NCBI GenBank assembly: GCA_020638455.1
Contig: JACKIK010000001.1
Location: 124,001-188,000, forward strand
DNA length: 64,000 nucleotides
Source of the DNA: Hyphomonas sp.
Lineage (GTDB): Bacteria; Pseudomonadota; Alphaproteobacteria; Caulobacterales; Hyphomonadaceae
Direction: 5' to 3'
Positions 16,841 to 25,613 of this stretch are shown here, one piece after another (the stretch's first letter is position 1; every line of letters starts with the position of its first letter). The notes under the pieces are model-generated. The model ran no database searches, was not told the DNA's origin, and was given only the letters and a program-made list of their open reading frames with translations. Made by a program: the position numbers and the translations under genes.

Positions 16841-17803
16841 GTGGCCCAGACTCATGATCTCGACATCGCCCGGAATGTCATCCGCATAGAGCGCGACGCG
16901 CTCGAACAGCTGGAGGCCGGCCTCGACGATGCCATCGGCCGCGTCGCCGACCTGATCATGGCGACCGACAGGCATGTTATTGTCGCCGGCGTCGGGAAAT
17001 CGGGCCATATCGGGCAGAAGATTGCGGCAAGCCTCGCCTCGACGGGCACGCCGTCCTTCTTCCTCCACCCCACGGAGGCCAGTCATGGCGACCTCGGCAT
17101 GATCGTGCCGGGCTCGGTTGTGATTGCGATTTCGTACACCGGCGAGAGCCGTGAACTGGTGGATCTGCTGCGGTACTGCAAGGCCAACGCGATCCCGCTG
17201 GTCGGCATGACGCGGGCCGCCGAATCGACGCTCGGCCGTGCCTCGACTGAGATCCTGCTGCTTCCCACCGTGACTGAAGCGTGTCCCAATGGCCTCGCGC
17301 CGACGTCGTCGACCACAATGTCGCTCGCCCTCGGGGACGCCCTCACGATCGTGCTGATGGAACGGCGTGGCTTCTCACGCGAGGATTTCGGCTCCCGCCA
17401 CCCGGGCGGCAAGCTCGGCCGCTCCCTCCAGACGGCAGGCGACTATGTTGACTCCCGGCACGAGGAGATGCCGGTCATGCCGTCAGGCGCGACCTTCAAC
17501 GAAGTCATCATCGGCATTTCGGAAGGCCGCAAGGGATGTGTCGGGATCGTCGATGCCGACGGTCGCCTGGTCGGCATGGTCACCGACGGCGACCTGCGCC
17601 GCGCCATGCTGGCTGGCAAGATGGGCGGCACGGCGCAGGACGTGATGACCGCCAGTCCGCGAACGATCGCGCGGGACGAGCGCATGTCCGCCGTCATCAA
17701 GCGCTTCACCGAAAACCGCATCTCGAATGCCTTCGTGACCGACGGGGGCAAACCCGTCGGCCTGATCGACATGAAGGACCTGCTGGCCGAAGGCTACGTC
17801 TGA
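16841..17803 (+). CDS. kdsD: Arabinose-5-phosphate isomerase (KpsF/GutQ family)
   Basis: A 320-residue protein with an N-terminal SIS sugar isomerase domain (about residues 30-175; DRHVIVAGVGKSGHIGQKIAASLASTGTPSFFLHPTEASHGDLGMI) and two C-terminal CBS domains (about 205-320; the first has KGCVGIVDADGRLVGMVTDGDLRRAM, the second NRISNAFVTDGGKPVGLIDMKDLLAEG). It converts ribulose-5-phosphate to arabinose-5-phosphate, the substrate of KdsA. Start codons here can vary; GTG at 16841 follows AGGAGC and fits, giving AQTHDLDIARNVIRIE as the beginning. It converges with the SIMPL gene four bases past its stop. Confidence 0.94.
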   Translation: MAQTHDLDIARNVIRIERDALEQLEAGLDDAIGRVADLIMATDRHVIVAGVGKSGHIGQKIAASLASTGTPSFFLHPTEASHGDLGMIVPGSVVIAISYTGESRELVDLLRYCKANAIPLVGMTRAAESTLGRASTEILLLPTVTEACPNGLAPTSSTTMSLALGDALTIVLMERRGFSREDFGSRHPGGKLGRSLQTAGDYVDSRHEEMPVMPSGATFNEVIIGISEGRKGCVGIVDADGRLVGMVTDGDLRRAMLAGKMGGTAQDVMTASPRTIARDERMSAVIKRFTENRISNAFVTDGGKPVGLIDMKDLLAEGYV

Positions 17804-17807
17804 GCGC

Positions 17808-18608
17808 CTATTTGCCGAGCTGGAACAGCACGCTCACATTCGCCGTGTATTCGACCTCACCACCCGCGACGGGCGTCGGGGCGGCCCCGTCCATCGCCAT
17901 CGCCTCGGCCTTGCGGGCCATCATCATCGGCTGCGGCGAATAGCTGCCGCCCTCGGTGATCTTTACGATCCGCACCACGCGCAGGCCCGCCGCATCGGCA
18001 TAGAGCTTCGCCCGCGCCAGCGCGTCGGCCATGGCCTTGCGGCGCGCCTCGTCCTGCACGCCGGAATCGTCGTCGAGGGCAAAGCTGACGCCGTTGAACG
18101 TGTTGCCGCCGGCATTCACCAGGCTGTCCATCGTCGCGCCGAGATTATCGAGGTCGCGCACCTTCACCGTCAGCTGATTGGAGGCCGTGTAGCCTGCAAG
18201 GCGCTGCTGGTGCTGCACCGTCCCGTCCTTCTGCCTGAGCTCGACATAGTCATAGCGCGGCCAGAGTGAGAGGTTGGAGGTCTGCATGTCCTTCGCCGCG
18301 ACGCCGGCTGTTTTCAGCGCATCGAAGACGCCATTCATCGCCTCGGCCTGCGCCGACATGGCCTCGGCCGCCGTCTTGCGCTCGACCTGCACGCCAGCCG
18401 ACAGGTAGGCGATGTCCGGCTCGCGGCTGACGCTGGCCTCGGCATTGATCTCAAGCGTCGTCTCCGGCTGGATCGAATTCGGATTGACGGAAGCGGCGGC
18501 CACCGGCGCCGCCTCCTGGCTCATCGCCTGAAGCTGCGCGCAGGCAGCCTGCGGCACGATCAGCGCGAGGGCGAACAGGGACGAAATCGGCGTCACGAAG
18601 CGGCGCAT
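17808..18608 (-). CDS. SIMPL-domain (DUF541) periplasmic protein
   Basis: Starting from the ATG at 18608, behind AAGGAGAG, the protein is 266 residues with a signal peptide (RRFVTPISSLFALALIVPQAACA). The mature part is a SIMPL domain: TTLEINAEASVSREPDIAYLSAGVQVERKTAAEAM, NLSLWPRYDY, AGYTASNQLTVKVRDLDNLGATMDSLVNAGGN, DEARRKAMADALARAKLYADAAGL, and a terminal GGEVEYTANVSVLFQLGK. Family members are periplasmic or outer membrane proteins, some linked to oxidative stress tolerance (E. coli YggE), but the molecular action is unknown. The longer frame up to 18821 overlaps the end of galE and is basic nonsense, so it is not used. Confidence 0.85.
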   Translation of the reverse strand: MRRFVTPISSLFALALIVPQAACAQLQAMSQEAAPVAAASVNPNSIQPETTLEINAEASVSREPDIAYLSAGVQVERKTAAEAMSAQAEAMNGVFDALKTAGVAAKDMQTSNLSLWPRYDYVELRQKDGTVQHQQRLAGYTASNQLTVKVRDLDNLGATMDSLVNAGGNTFNGVSFALDDDSGVQDEARRKAMADALARAKLYADAAGLRVVRIVKITEGGSYSPQPMMMARKAEAMAMDGAAPTPVAGGEVEYTANVSVLFQLGK

Positions 18609-18681
18609 GGAACTCTCCTTGGTATCGGGAGCCGGCACTATCCGACCAAACCGGGAGAGAGGCAATCGGCGCGCGGTGAGC

Positions 18682-19701
18682 TCAGGCTGCTTCGTAGCCG
18701 AGCGGGTTGCGGCTTTGCCACGTCCACTGGTCGCGGCACATGTCTTCCAGCGTGTTCTCGGCCTTCCATCCGAGCGTCTCCTCGGCGAGCGACGGATCGG
18801 CCCAGAAAGCGGCGATATCACCGGCTCGCCGCGGCTCGAACCTTAGCGGGATGCGCCGGCCGCTGGCCTCTTCGAACGCCTTGACGACATCCAGCACGGA
18901 AGAGCCGTGACCTGTCCCGAGATTGAGGGTCACCGGACCATGTGTGTGACGGAAGCGGTCGAGGGCGAGGACATGCGCGCGGGCAAGGTCGACCACGTGG
19001 AGATAGTCACGTACGCCCGTGCCGTCCGGTGTGTCGTAGTCATTGCCCCAGATGTTCAGGAACGGCCGACGGCCGACGGCAACCTGCGCCACATAGGGCA
19101 TGAGATTGTTGGGCACATCGTTCGGATCTTCCCCGATCAGGCCGCTCGGATGCGCTCCGATCGGATTGAAATAGCGCAGGATGGCGATGTCGCGCATCGC
19201 GCCGGACGCGGCGATGTCATTGAGCAGCATTTCCGCGGCCTGCTTCGAGCGGCCGTACGGGCTCGTCGGCTGGAGCGGATGGGATTCGGTGTAAGGCAGG
19301 AAGACCGGCTCGCCATAGACGGTCGCGCTGGAGGAAAAGACCAGCTGGTGCACGCCGGCGTCCAGCATGGCCGAGGCCAGGGCGTGCGTGCCCAGCGTGT
19401 TGACGCTGTAGTAGTCGAGCGGGCGTTCGGTCGACTCGCCGACAGCCTTCAGACCGGCGAAGTGGATAACGGCGCGGCATTCATGCTTGCCAAGCAGATG
19501 CGCCATCTTGCCGGTGTCCCGGACGTCGCCCTCATACCAGGTCAGCGTGCGGCCGGTGAGCCGGCTTACGCGCCGGATCGCCTCGGGCGTCGAATTGACG
19601 AAATTGTCGACCACGACCGGCTCATAGCCGCGCGCGAGCAGCTCAACGCAGGTGTGGGTGCCGATATAGCCGGCCCCGCCGGTGACAAGTACGCGCGTCA
19701 T
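18682..19701 (-). CDS. galE: UDP-glucose 4-epimerase (GalE)
   Basis: A 339-residue extended SDR. The NAD-binding motif is TGGAGYIGTH at the N-terminus, the catalytic YxxxK is in SPYGRSKQAAE, and the substrate loop NPIGAHPSGLIGEDP and DYDTPDGTGVRDYLHVVDLARAH are typical GalE sequences. It interconverts UDP-glucose and UDP-galactose, giving galactose for lipopolysaccharide or capsule. It is the first of two GalE-type genes in the window; the second (21,138) is only moderately similar in its motifs. It is separated from the polysaccharide region by the tRNA gene. Confidence 0.95.
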   Translation of the reverse strand: MTRVLVTGGAGYIGTHTCVELLARGYEPVVVDNFVNSTPEAIRRVSRLTGRTLTWYEGDVRDTGKMAHLLGKHECRAVIHFAGLKAVGESTERPLDYYSVNTLGTHALASAMLDAGVHQLVFSSSATVYGEPVFLPYTESHPLQPTSPYGRSKQAAEMLLNDIAASGAMRDIAILRYFNPIGAHPSGLIGEDPNDVPNNLMPYVAQVAVGRRPFLNIWGNDYDTPDGTGVRDYLHVVDLARAHVLALDRFRHTHGPVTLNLGTGHGSSVLDVVKAFEEASGRRIPLRFEPRRAGDIAAFWADPSLAEETLGWKAENTLEDMCRDQWTWQSRNPLGYEAA

Positions 19702-19836
19702 GGCCGCACCCCTGCAAGAAACATGCTCTTCTTCGGGACGTTAACCATCGCGGCGGCAATCGGCCGCGGGCGACGTCCGCCAGGCTCAGCAAATCCATTG
19801 CGCGCCTGCTGTCCGCCGCCTAAACGGATGCCAGGT

Positions 19837-19913
19837 GGGCTTGTAGCTCAGTTGGTTAGAGCGGACCGCTCATAACGGTTTGGTCGCAGGTTCGAATCCT
19901 GCCGGGCCCACCA
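19837..19913 (+). tRNA. tRNA with CAU anticodon (Ile2 or elongator Met)
   Basis: A 77-base cloverleaf: acceptor GGGCTTG pairs with CGGGCCC (two G-T wobbles), D-stem GCTC/GAGC, anticodon stem GACCG/CGGTT with loop CTCATAA (anticodon CAT at 19871-19873), T-stem GCAGG/CCTGC with TTCGAAT, and encoded ACCA. A CAU anticodon is shared by initiator Met, elongator Met and the lysidine-modified Ile2. The GGGCTTG acceptor resembles alphaproteobacterial isoleucine tRNAs, so Ile2 is my preference; the initiator is unlikely because the first acceptor pair is a normal G-C. Confidence 0.93.
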
Positions 19914-19948
19914 TCCGACACCGGCGAGCCGGCGGCGCTGGGGGACTC

Positions 19949-20902
19949 TCAGACCAGATTCCTGATTTCTTCCCGGAAATACTCGATCGTCGGCCGGAGC
20001 CCGTCCTCGAGCGTCACCTTCGGGCGCCACTGCAGCTGCTCATTGGCGCGGGTAATATCGGGCCGGCGCTTGCGGGGATCATCCTGGGGCAGCGGCTTGT
20101 GGGTGATCTTCGAGGTGGACCCCGTCAGCTCGATCACCTTCTCGGCCAGTTCGAGCATGGTGAACTCGCCCGGATTGCCGAGGTTGATCGGGCCGGTGAT
20201 GGCGTCGTCGGAGTTCATCAGGCGCATCAGGCCGTCGACCAGATCCGACACAAAGCAGAAGCTGCGCGTCTGCCTGCCGTCTCCGTAGATGGTGATATCC
20301 CGTCCCTGCAGGGCCTGCACAATGAAGTTGGATACCACCCGGCCATCGTTCGGATGCATCCGCGGACCATAGGTGTTGAAGATCCGGGCGACTTTGATCT
20401 GCACCTTGTGCTGGCGGTAGTAGTCGAAGAACAGCGTCTCGGCGCAGCGTTTCCCTTCATCATAGCAGGAGCGGATGCCGATCGGGTTCACGTTGCCCCA
20501 ATAGTCTTCCCGCTGCGGATGGACGTCCGGATCGCCATAGACTTCCGACGTCGAGGCCTGAAGGATCCTGGCCTTCACCCGCTTGGCCAGACCCAGCATG
20601 TTGATCGCGCCATGCACACTGGTCTTGGTCGTCTGGACCGGGTCGTGCTGGTAGTGGATCGGACTCGCCGGACAGGCGAGGTTGTAAATCTGGTCGACCT
20701 CGACAAACAGCGGAAACGTGATGTCGTGGCGCATGATCTCAAAGCGCGGATTCTCCAGAAGGTGCGCGACGTTGCTGCGCCGGCCCGTGAAGAAGTTGTC
20801 GACACAGAGGACTTCGGCACCGGTGTCGAGCAGGCGCTCGCACAGGAAAGAGCCGATGAATCCGGCACCGCCGGTTACGAGGATTCGAGGGACGTAATGC
20901 AT
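19949..20902 (-). CDS. UDP-glucuronate decarboxylase (UDP-xylose synthase)
   Basis: A 317-residue extended SDR when started at the ATG at 20902 ([18 protein letters not shown]). The UXS signatures are all there: [47 protein letters not shown], the catalytic [30 protein letters not shown] and [17 protein letters not shown]. It makes UDP-xylose from UDP-glucuronate. A longer frame to 21043 would run through the divergent promoter region before the second galE and lacks family similarity. It begins the sugar-nucleotide block of the polysaccharide region. No UDP-glucose dehydrogenase is seen in the window. Confidence 0.93.
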   Translation of the reverse strand: MHYVPRILVTGGAGFIGSFLCERLLDTGAEVLCVDNFFTGRRSNVAHLLENPRFEIMRHDITFPLFVEVDQIYNLACPASPIHYQHDPVQTTKTSVHGAINMLGLAKRVKARILQASTSEVYGDPDVHPQREDYWGNVNPIGIRSCYDEGKRCAETLFFDYYRQHKVQIKVARIFNTYGPRMHPNDGRVVSNFIVQALQGRDITIYGDGRQTRSFCFVSDLVDGLMRLMNSDDAITGPINLGNPGEFTMLELAEKVIELTGSTSKITHKPLPQDDPRKRRPDITRANEQLQWRPKVTLEDGLRPTIEYFREEIRNLV

Positions 20903-21137
20903 GGCTTTGCGAAAAGAAAATCCGGGACAAGTCGATATGACCGAAACCTGTGCTTGCAAGTAACTTGCCGCGTCAGACGCCCATTCAAGGCTCCGGTTGA
21001 GCCGATTCTTCCCGAGTTCGCTTGAATCGCCAAGCCCCTTCAATTAGTGCAGTATCAGGTTGGCCCCATGGGGAAAGCGCCATGCGTGGGCGCCGAGCGG
21101 GCCGGTACATCGTATTTGCGGGGGAGAACGCGTTTCG

Positions 21138-22130
21138 TTGACCCGAACTGTATTTGTCACCGGAGGCGCCGGCTATGTTGGCGCTCACTGCTGCAAGGCA
21201 TTTTCCGAGGCCGGCTGGAATGTCGTGGTTTACGACAATCTCTCCCGGGGCTGGCGTGACTTTGTCAAATGGGGATCGCTGATCGTCGGCGACCTGCTGG
21301 ACGAAGCCGCCCTGTCGCGCGCGATTTCGCATACAAGGCCGGACGCTGTCGCGCATTTCGCAGCCCTCGCCTATGTCGGTGAGTCGGTCGAGAATCCGGG
21401 AATGTACTACCGGAACAATGTCGTCGGGACGCTCAACCTGCTCGGCGCCATGCGGGAGCACAATGTGCGCAACCTGGTCTTCTCCTCGACCTGCGCCACC
21501 TATGGCCCGCCGGTGCGCATACCGATCGACGAGTCGCACCCGCAGGATCCGATCAATCCGTACGGGCGGACCAAGCTGATGGCGGAGTGGCTGCTGCGCG
21601 ACTTCGATGCCGCCTTCAATCTGCGGTCCGTGGCCCTTCGCTATTTCAATGCCGCCGGGGCCGACCCGGACGGGGAAATCGGCGAACGCCATGAGCCGGA
21701 GACCCACGTCATCCCGCTCGCGCTGCGCGGAGCGGGCACCGACAGCTACGAGTTCCAGGTGTTCGGCACCGACTACGACACGCCCGACGGGACGGCCATC
21801 CGCGACTATATCCATGTCTGCGACCTTGCCTCCGCACACCTCAAGGCACTCGACCACCTGCAGGCCGGTGGTGAAAGCGCCGCCATCAATCTCGGCACGG
21901 GGACCGGGACCAGCGTGCTCGAGATCCGCGATGCGGTGGAGGCGGTGACAGGCCGGAAGATACGCACCAAGCTCTGCCCGCGCCGCCAGGGTGATCCTTC
22001 GAAACTCGTTGCCAGGCCCGACAAGGCGCTGGAGATGCTGGGCTGGCGCGCCGAACGCTCCGACATCCGGACGATTATCGAGGATGCCTGGACATGGCAC
22101 CAGGCGGAGATGGCCCGCGCCGGCGCCTGA
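21138..22130 (+). CDS. UDP-glucose 4-epimerase-like SDR, second copy
   Basis: A TTG at 21138, eleven bases past GGGGGAG (21120-21126), gives a 330-residue protein starting TRTVFVTGGAGYVGAHCC. An upstream ATG at 21060 would add 26 residues before the Rossmann strand and is less likely. Motifs include VYDNLSRGW, VGESVENPGMYYRNNVVGTLNLL, SSTCATYGPP, the catalytic NPYGRTKLMAE, RYFNAAGADPDGEIGERHEPETHVIP and DYDTPDGTAIRDYIHVCDLASAH. The last two are strongly GalE-like. It may act on UDP-GlcNAc or UDP-arabinose instead of UDP-glucose, since it sits beside the UDP-xylose synthase and 4-epimerases of UDP-xylose look similar. Confidence 0.85.
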   Translation: MTRTVFVTGGAGYVGAHCCKAFSEAGWNVVVYDNLSRGWRDFVKWGSLIVGDLLDEAALSRAISHTRPDAVAHFAALAYVGESVENPGMYYRNNVVGTLNLLGAMREHNVRNLVFSSTCATYGPPVRIPIDESHPQDPINPYGRTKLMAEWLLRDFDAAFNLRSVALRYFNAAGADPDGEIGERHEPETHVIPLALRGAGTDSYEFQVFGTDYDTPDGTAIRDYIHVCDLASAHLKALDHLQAGGESAAINLGTGTGTSVLEIRDAVEAVTGRKIRTKLCPRRQGDPSKLVARPDKALEMLGWRAERSDIRTIIEDAWTWHQAEMARAGA

Positions 22131-22146
22131 CCGCGAAGCCGCTGCC

Positions 22147-23379
22147 CTATTGGCGCGCCCGGAAAACGTGGACAACCGCGCCGTCAGGGCCTGTCTCCGG
22201 CTCGGCGGGCGGTGTCTTTTCGCTGGTCCAGTAGGAGACGCAGGGAATCTTCGACGTGTCGCAGCGATAGGAGTATTTCCGGGCAATTTCGCGGACTTCA
22301 CCCAACAGGCCTTCTTCCAGCGTGATCGGCTTCAGGCCGAGGCCGAGGAACCGGTCGTTGGACACGTGGAGGTCGTTCTCCGCCGCCTCATTTCGCGGGT
22401 TGGCGACATAGGCAATGTCCGCACCGGTCAGGCCGGCGATCATCTGCGCGAGATCCCGCACACGATGGGTTTCGGTCATCTGATTGAGGATGCTCACGCG
22501 CTCACCCTTCTTCGGCGGGTGCTCGAGCGCCAGCTCGATACAGCGGCAGGTGTCCCGGATATGGATGAAGGCGCGCGTCTGGCCGCCGGTGCCATGTACC
22601 GTCAGCGGATATTTCACCGCCGCCTGCATCAGGAAGCGATTCAACACGGTGCCATAGTCGCCATCATAGTCGAACCGGTTGATCAGCCGCTCGTCCATCG
22701 AGGTTTCGGCCGTCTGCGTTCCCCAGACGATGCCCTGATGCAGGTCGGTGATCCGGACACCGTCATTCTTGTTGTAGAAATAGAAGAACAGCTGATCCTG
22801 CGTCTTGGTCATGTGATAGATCGAACCGGGGTTGGCGGGGTACAGGATTTCCTGTTCGTGCTCGCCCTGATCGGTCTCCACCTTGATCTTCAGGTAGCCT
22901 TCGGGGATCTGCATGCCCGCCGTTCCGTAGCCGTACACACCCATCGTGCCGAGATGGACAAGGTGGATGTCCTGTCCGGACTCGACGATCGCGGCGAGCA
23001 CGTCATTGGTGGCGTTGAGGTTGTTGCTGACCGTATAGCGCTTGTGCCGGGACGATTTCATCGAATAGGGCGCAGCGCGCTGTTCGGCGAAATGGATGAT
23101 CGCGTCGGGCCGCTCCTCTTCGATCAGTGTCAGCAGGCGATGATAATGCTCGCCCACCGTGAAATTATGGAAGGCGATCCTGCGGCCGGTCAGGGCCTCC
23201 CAGACCTTCAGGCGCTCACCGATCGGACGGATCGGCGTGAGCGAGGATACTTCGAGCTCGATATCGATGCTGCGGCGGGACAGGTTGTCGACGATAACAA
23301 CATCGTGCCCCTTCTGCGAAAGGTGGAGGCTCGTCGGCCAGCCACAAAACCCGTCTCCACCCAGGACAATGATCTTCAT
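22147..23379 (-). CDS. sqdB: UDP-sulfoquinovose synthase (SqdB/SQD1 family)
   Basis: A 410-residue SDR with the distinctive start LGGDGFCGWPTSLHLSQKGH and DNLSRRSIDIELEVSSLTPI. Other family marks are HFAEQRAAPYSMKS, HLGTMGVYGYG, IPEGYLKIKVETDQGEHEQEILYPANPGSIYHMTKTQDQ (catalytic Y and K), QTAETSMDERLINRFDYDGDYGTVLNRFLMQAA and HGTGGQTRAFIHIRDT. SqdB converts UDP-glucose and sulfite to UDP-sulfoquinovose, the donor for sulfolipid SQDG and for some sulfonated glycans. No sqdD/sqdX-type sulfolipid glycosyltransferase is recognisable nearby, so the sugar may feed the polysaccharide made by this locus. A Cys pair (YRCDTSKIPCVSYW) near the end is unusual. Confidence 0.88.
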   Translation of the reverse strand: MKIIVLGGDGFCGWPTSLHLSQKGHDVVIVDNLSRRSIDIELEVSSLTPIRPIGERLKVWEALTGRRIAFHNFTVGEHYHRLLTLIEEERPDAIIHFAEQRAAPYSMKSSRHKRYTVSNNLNATNDVLAAIVESGQDIHLVHLGTMGVYGYGTAGMQIPEGYLKIKVETDQGEHEQEILYPANPGSIYHMTKTQDQLFFYFYNKNDGVRITDLHQGIVWGTQTAETSMDERLINRFDYDGDYGTVLNRFLMQAAVKYPLTVHGTGGQTRAFIHIRDTCRCIELALEHPPKKGERVSILNQMTETHRVRDLAQMIAGLTGADIAYVANPRNEAAENDLHVSNDRFLGLGLKPITLEEGLLGEVREIARKYSYRCDTSKIPCVSYWTSEKTPPAEPETGPDGAVVHVFRARQ

Positions 23380-23516
23380 GTCGTCCTCACCGATGCTCCG
23401 GCACGATCCGGCCGGGCGGCTATCGCGCTGCGCCCGCAGTTCAATTGCAGACCCAAACAGCTATTGCCGCAAGCCTCAAGGCGGTCCGGTAGACAATATC
23501 GCGGCGCAGCCGCAGT

Positions 23517-24389
23517 TTAGCCGTGTCCGGCCTTCCTATCGAAATAGGCATGGGTGCCGCGATGGATCACGTGGTCATCCGTCGCAATTTCGTGGGCTTC
23601 GTAGTCGGCCAGCCCCTTCACTTCGGAGTAGACCGAGCCGAAATCGGCATAGCAGGCGTCCAGCAGGGCCTCGAAACTGTCGATGACGAAATAGGTCTGC
23701 TGGAAGTCGTCGATGATGTATTTCGTCCGCATCAGGCGTTTGACGTCGAACGCGATCCGGTTCGGGCTTTCATCCTCCAGCGAGAACACCGTCTCCTGCG
23801 GGCTGGACAGGATGCCGGCTCCGTAGATGCGAAGGCCCGCGTCTTCCCGGATCAGACCGAATTCCACAGTGTACCAGTAGAGCCGCGCCAGATTGTGCAG
23901 CTGGCCAAGGCCCATGGCGCGCTGGCCACCCTTGCCATAGGCTTCCATGAAATCGGCGAAGGCCGGGTCTGCCAGCATTGGCACATGACCGAAAATGTCG
24001 TGGAAAATATCCGGTTCCTGCAGGTAGTCGAACTCCGCTTCCGGCCGGATGAAAGCGCCTGCCGGGAACCGGCGATTGGCCAGATGATCGAAGAAAATGT
24101 CATCCGGTACCAGCTCCGCCACCGGCACCACGCGCCAGCCGGTAATCTTCTCCAGCCGGTCCGACAGGCGGCCCATATCCGGTATGCCCGATGGCGACAG
24201 TTCCAGCGCCGCCATCGCCTTCAGCGCGGCGGTACAGGCTCGGCCCCGCATGACCTCCTTCTGGCGCCGGAACAGCCGGTCCCATCTGTCGTGCTCGGCT
24301 GCGCTGTAGGTGTCCCACGCCTGGTCGATGGTGAAATCGGCCGCGCGCGGAGCATCGTGGTAGCGGTTCTTCGGGGTTGTGATGTCCAT
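23517..24389 (-). CDS. phhA: Phenylalanine 4-monooxygenase
   Basis: An aromatic amino acid hydroxylase of about 290 residues that turns phenylalanine into tyrosine using tetrahydrobiopterin, oxygen and Fe(II). The iron ligands are visible as the two histidines of DIFHDIFGHVPML and the glutamate of YWYTVEFGL. The motif DFQQTYFVIDSFE follows near the C-terminus. The start is uncertain: neither the ATG at 24389 nor that at 24425 has a Shine-Dalgarno. The ATG at 24389 lies seven bases after a TATAAT box, consistent with a leaderless message, so it is preferred. The gene is an ordinary metabolic gene set among polysaccharide genes, transcribed divergently from the next glycosyltransferase. Confidence 0.94.
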   Translation of the reverse strand: MDITTPKNRYHDAPRAADFTIDQAWDTYSAAEHDRWDRLFRRQKEVMRGRACTAALKAMAALELSPSGIPDMGRLSDRLEKITGWRVVPVAELVPDDIFFDHLANRRFPAGAFIRPEAEFDYLQEPDIFHDIFGHVPMLADPAFADFMEAYGKGGQRAMGLGQLHNLARLYWYTVEFGLIREDAGLRIYGAGILSSPQETVFSLEDESPNRIAFDVKRLMRTKYIIDDFQQTYFVIDSFEALLDACYADFGSVYSEVKGLADYEAHEIATDDHVIHRGTHAYFDRKAGHG

Positions 24390-24433
24390 AAAGCCATTAT
24401 AGGCCGGTTCGGAAATTAGTTCCATATGAAACT
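24387..24433 (-). promoter_or_regulatory. Candidate leaderless promoter and dyad before phhA
   Basis: On the minus strand TATAAT (24401-24396) ends six bases before the ATG at 24389, placing a likely start of transcription at the start codon itself. A 16-base near-perfect dyad, AGTTTCATATGGAACT (24433-24418), is centred about 36 bases upstream, over the -35 position. No good -35 box is seen, so an activator could bind there. Confidence 0.4.
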
Positions 24434-24563
24434 ATTTTCGCGTACCTCGGTGGCAATTCGGCACGATGCACGTCCGGCCTTGACCTTGCGCGCCACAAGC
24501 CGGATCACTTCCAAAGCGCTGCCGCTGGTCTGCAGAGGCTTATCTTGGGAGGACAGGACCTGA

Positions 24564-25613
24564 ATGACTCTTCAGCCAAGCGCCCCTCCTGAGTTTTCCG
24601 TCCTGATCGTGAACTATAATGGGGGTGCGTATGTGCAGGACGCACTCGATTCGCTTTCCCGCCAGACCTTCCGCGACTTTGAAGTGATCCTGATCGACAA
24701 TGCCTCGACCGATGGCTCGGTCGACAAGCTGGATACGCGTGATCTGCCGGGGTTCGTGCTGCTCGCAGAGTCGGAAAACCACGGCTATGCCGGCGGCATG
24801 AACCGGGCCGCGGCGAGGGCACGGGGCAGATGGCTGGTCGGGTTGAATCCCGATGCAGTCGCGGACGCTGCCTGGCTCGGCGAAATCCACGCCGGACTGA
24901 AGCGCCATCCGACAACCTCGATGTTTGCCTCGGCACAATATGACCGCGCTGACCCGGGCATCCTGGACGGTGCCGGGGATGCCTACCTCGTCTTCGGCAT
25001 GCCCTGGCGCGGCGGTTTCGGACGCCCGGCCAGCGAGCTGCCGGGAGAAGGCGAGTGCTTCAGCCCCTGCGGCGCAGGCGGCGTTTTCGGCCGCGATGTA
25101 TTTCACGCGCATGGCGGCTTTGACGAAAGCTATTTCTGCTTCTGCGAAGATGTCGATCTCGGCTTCCGTCTTCGGCTGGCCGGCGAGACGTGCGTTTTCC
25201 TGCCGAAAGCCGTCATTCATCATGTCGGTGGTGGCCTGTCCGGCCGCGCAAGCGATTTCTCAATCTATCATGGCTCCCGCAACCGGATCTGGACCTACGC
25301 CAAGGACATGCCGGCACCGCTGTTCTGGATCACCCTGCCGGGACATGCTGCCCTGTCGGCCTATATCCTCGTTCGCGGTGTCATGACCGGTCGTGTCCGG
25401 CAGACCTGGCGCGGCATGTGGGACGGTGTGCTTGGGGCCGCGGAAATGCGCCGAAAGGGACGCCAGAGCAGGAAACACATGCGCGTGCCGCTTTGGCACC
25501 TCGCCCGCGCCATGGCCTGGAATCCATTCCGCATGAGCCAGCGCAAGGTCCACGTTCGGGAACTCGCCGATCTAGCCCCGATCAGCGGCTCCAGTGCGTC
25601 AAAAGCCCTTTGA
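24564..25613 (+). CDS. Glycosyltransferase family 2 (rhamnosyltransferase-like)
   Basis: A 349-residue GT-A enzyme. The N-terminus [42 protein letters not shown] is the classic GT2 nucleotide-sugar fold, and [40 protein letters not shown] is the acceptor/ED region of WbbL-like rhamnosyltransferases. The C-terminus is helical and partly hydrophobic ([24 protein letters not shown]), perhaps membrane-associated. With dTDP-rhamnose genes immediately downstream on the other strand, rhamnose is a plausible donor. Its last 32 bases overlap the convergent end of rmlA. Confidence 0.88.
   Translation: MTLQPSAPPEFSVLIVNYNGGAYVQDALDSLSRQTFRDFEVILIDNASTDGSVDKLDTRDLPGFVLLAESENHGYAGGMNRAAARARGRWLVGLNPDAVADAAWLGEIHAGLKRHPTTSMFASAQYDRADPGILDGAGDAYLVFGMPWRGGFGRPASELPGEGECFSPCGAGGVFGRDVFHAHGGFDESYFCFCEDVDLGFRLRLAGETCVFLPKAVIHHVGGGLSGRASDFSIYHGSRNRIWTYAKDMPAPLFWITLPGHAALSAYILVRGVMTGRVRQTWRGMWDGVLGAAEMRRKGRQSRKHMRVPLWHLARAMAWNPFRMSQRKVHVRELADLAPISGSSASKAL

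Noticed and set aside
19837..21040. Genomic island inserted at the CAU tRNA
   Set aside because: No integrase, no duplicated tRNA 3' end and no composition change directly at the tRNA were visible; the A/T-rich block starts about 9 kb later.
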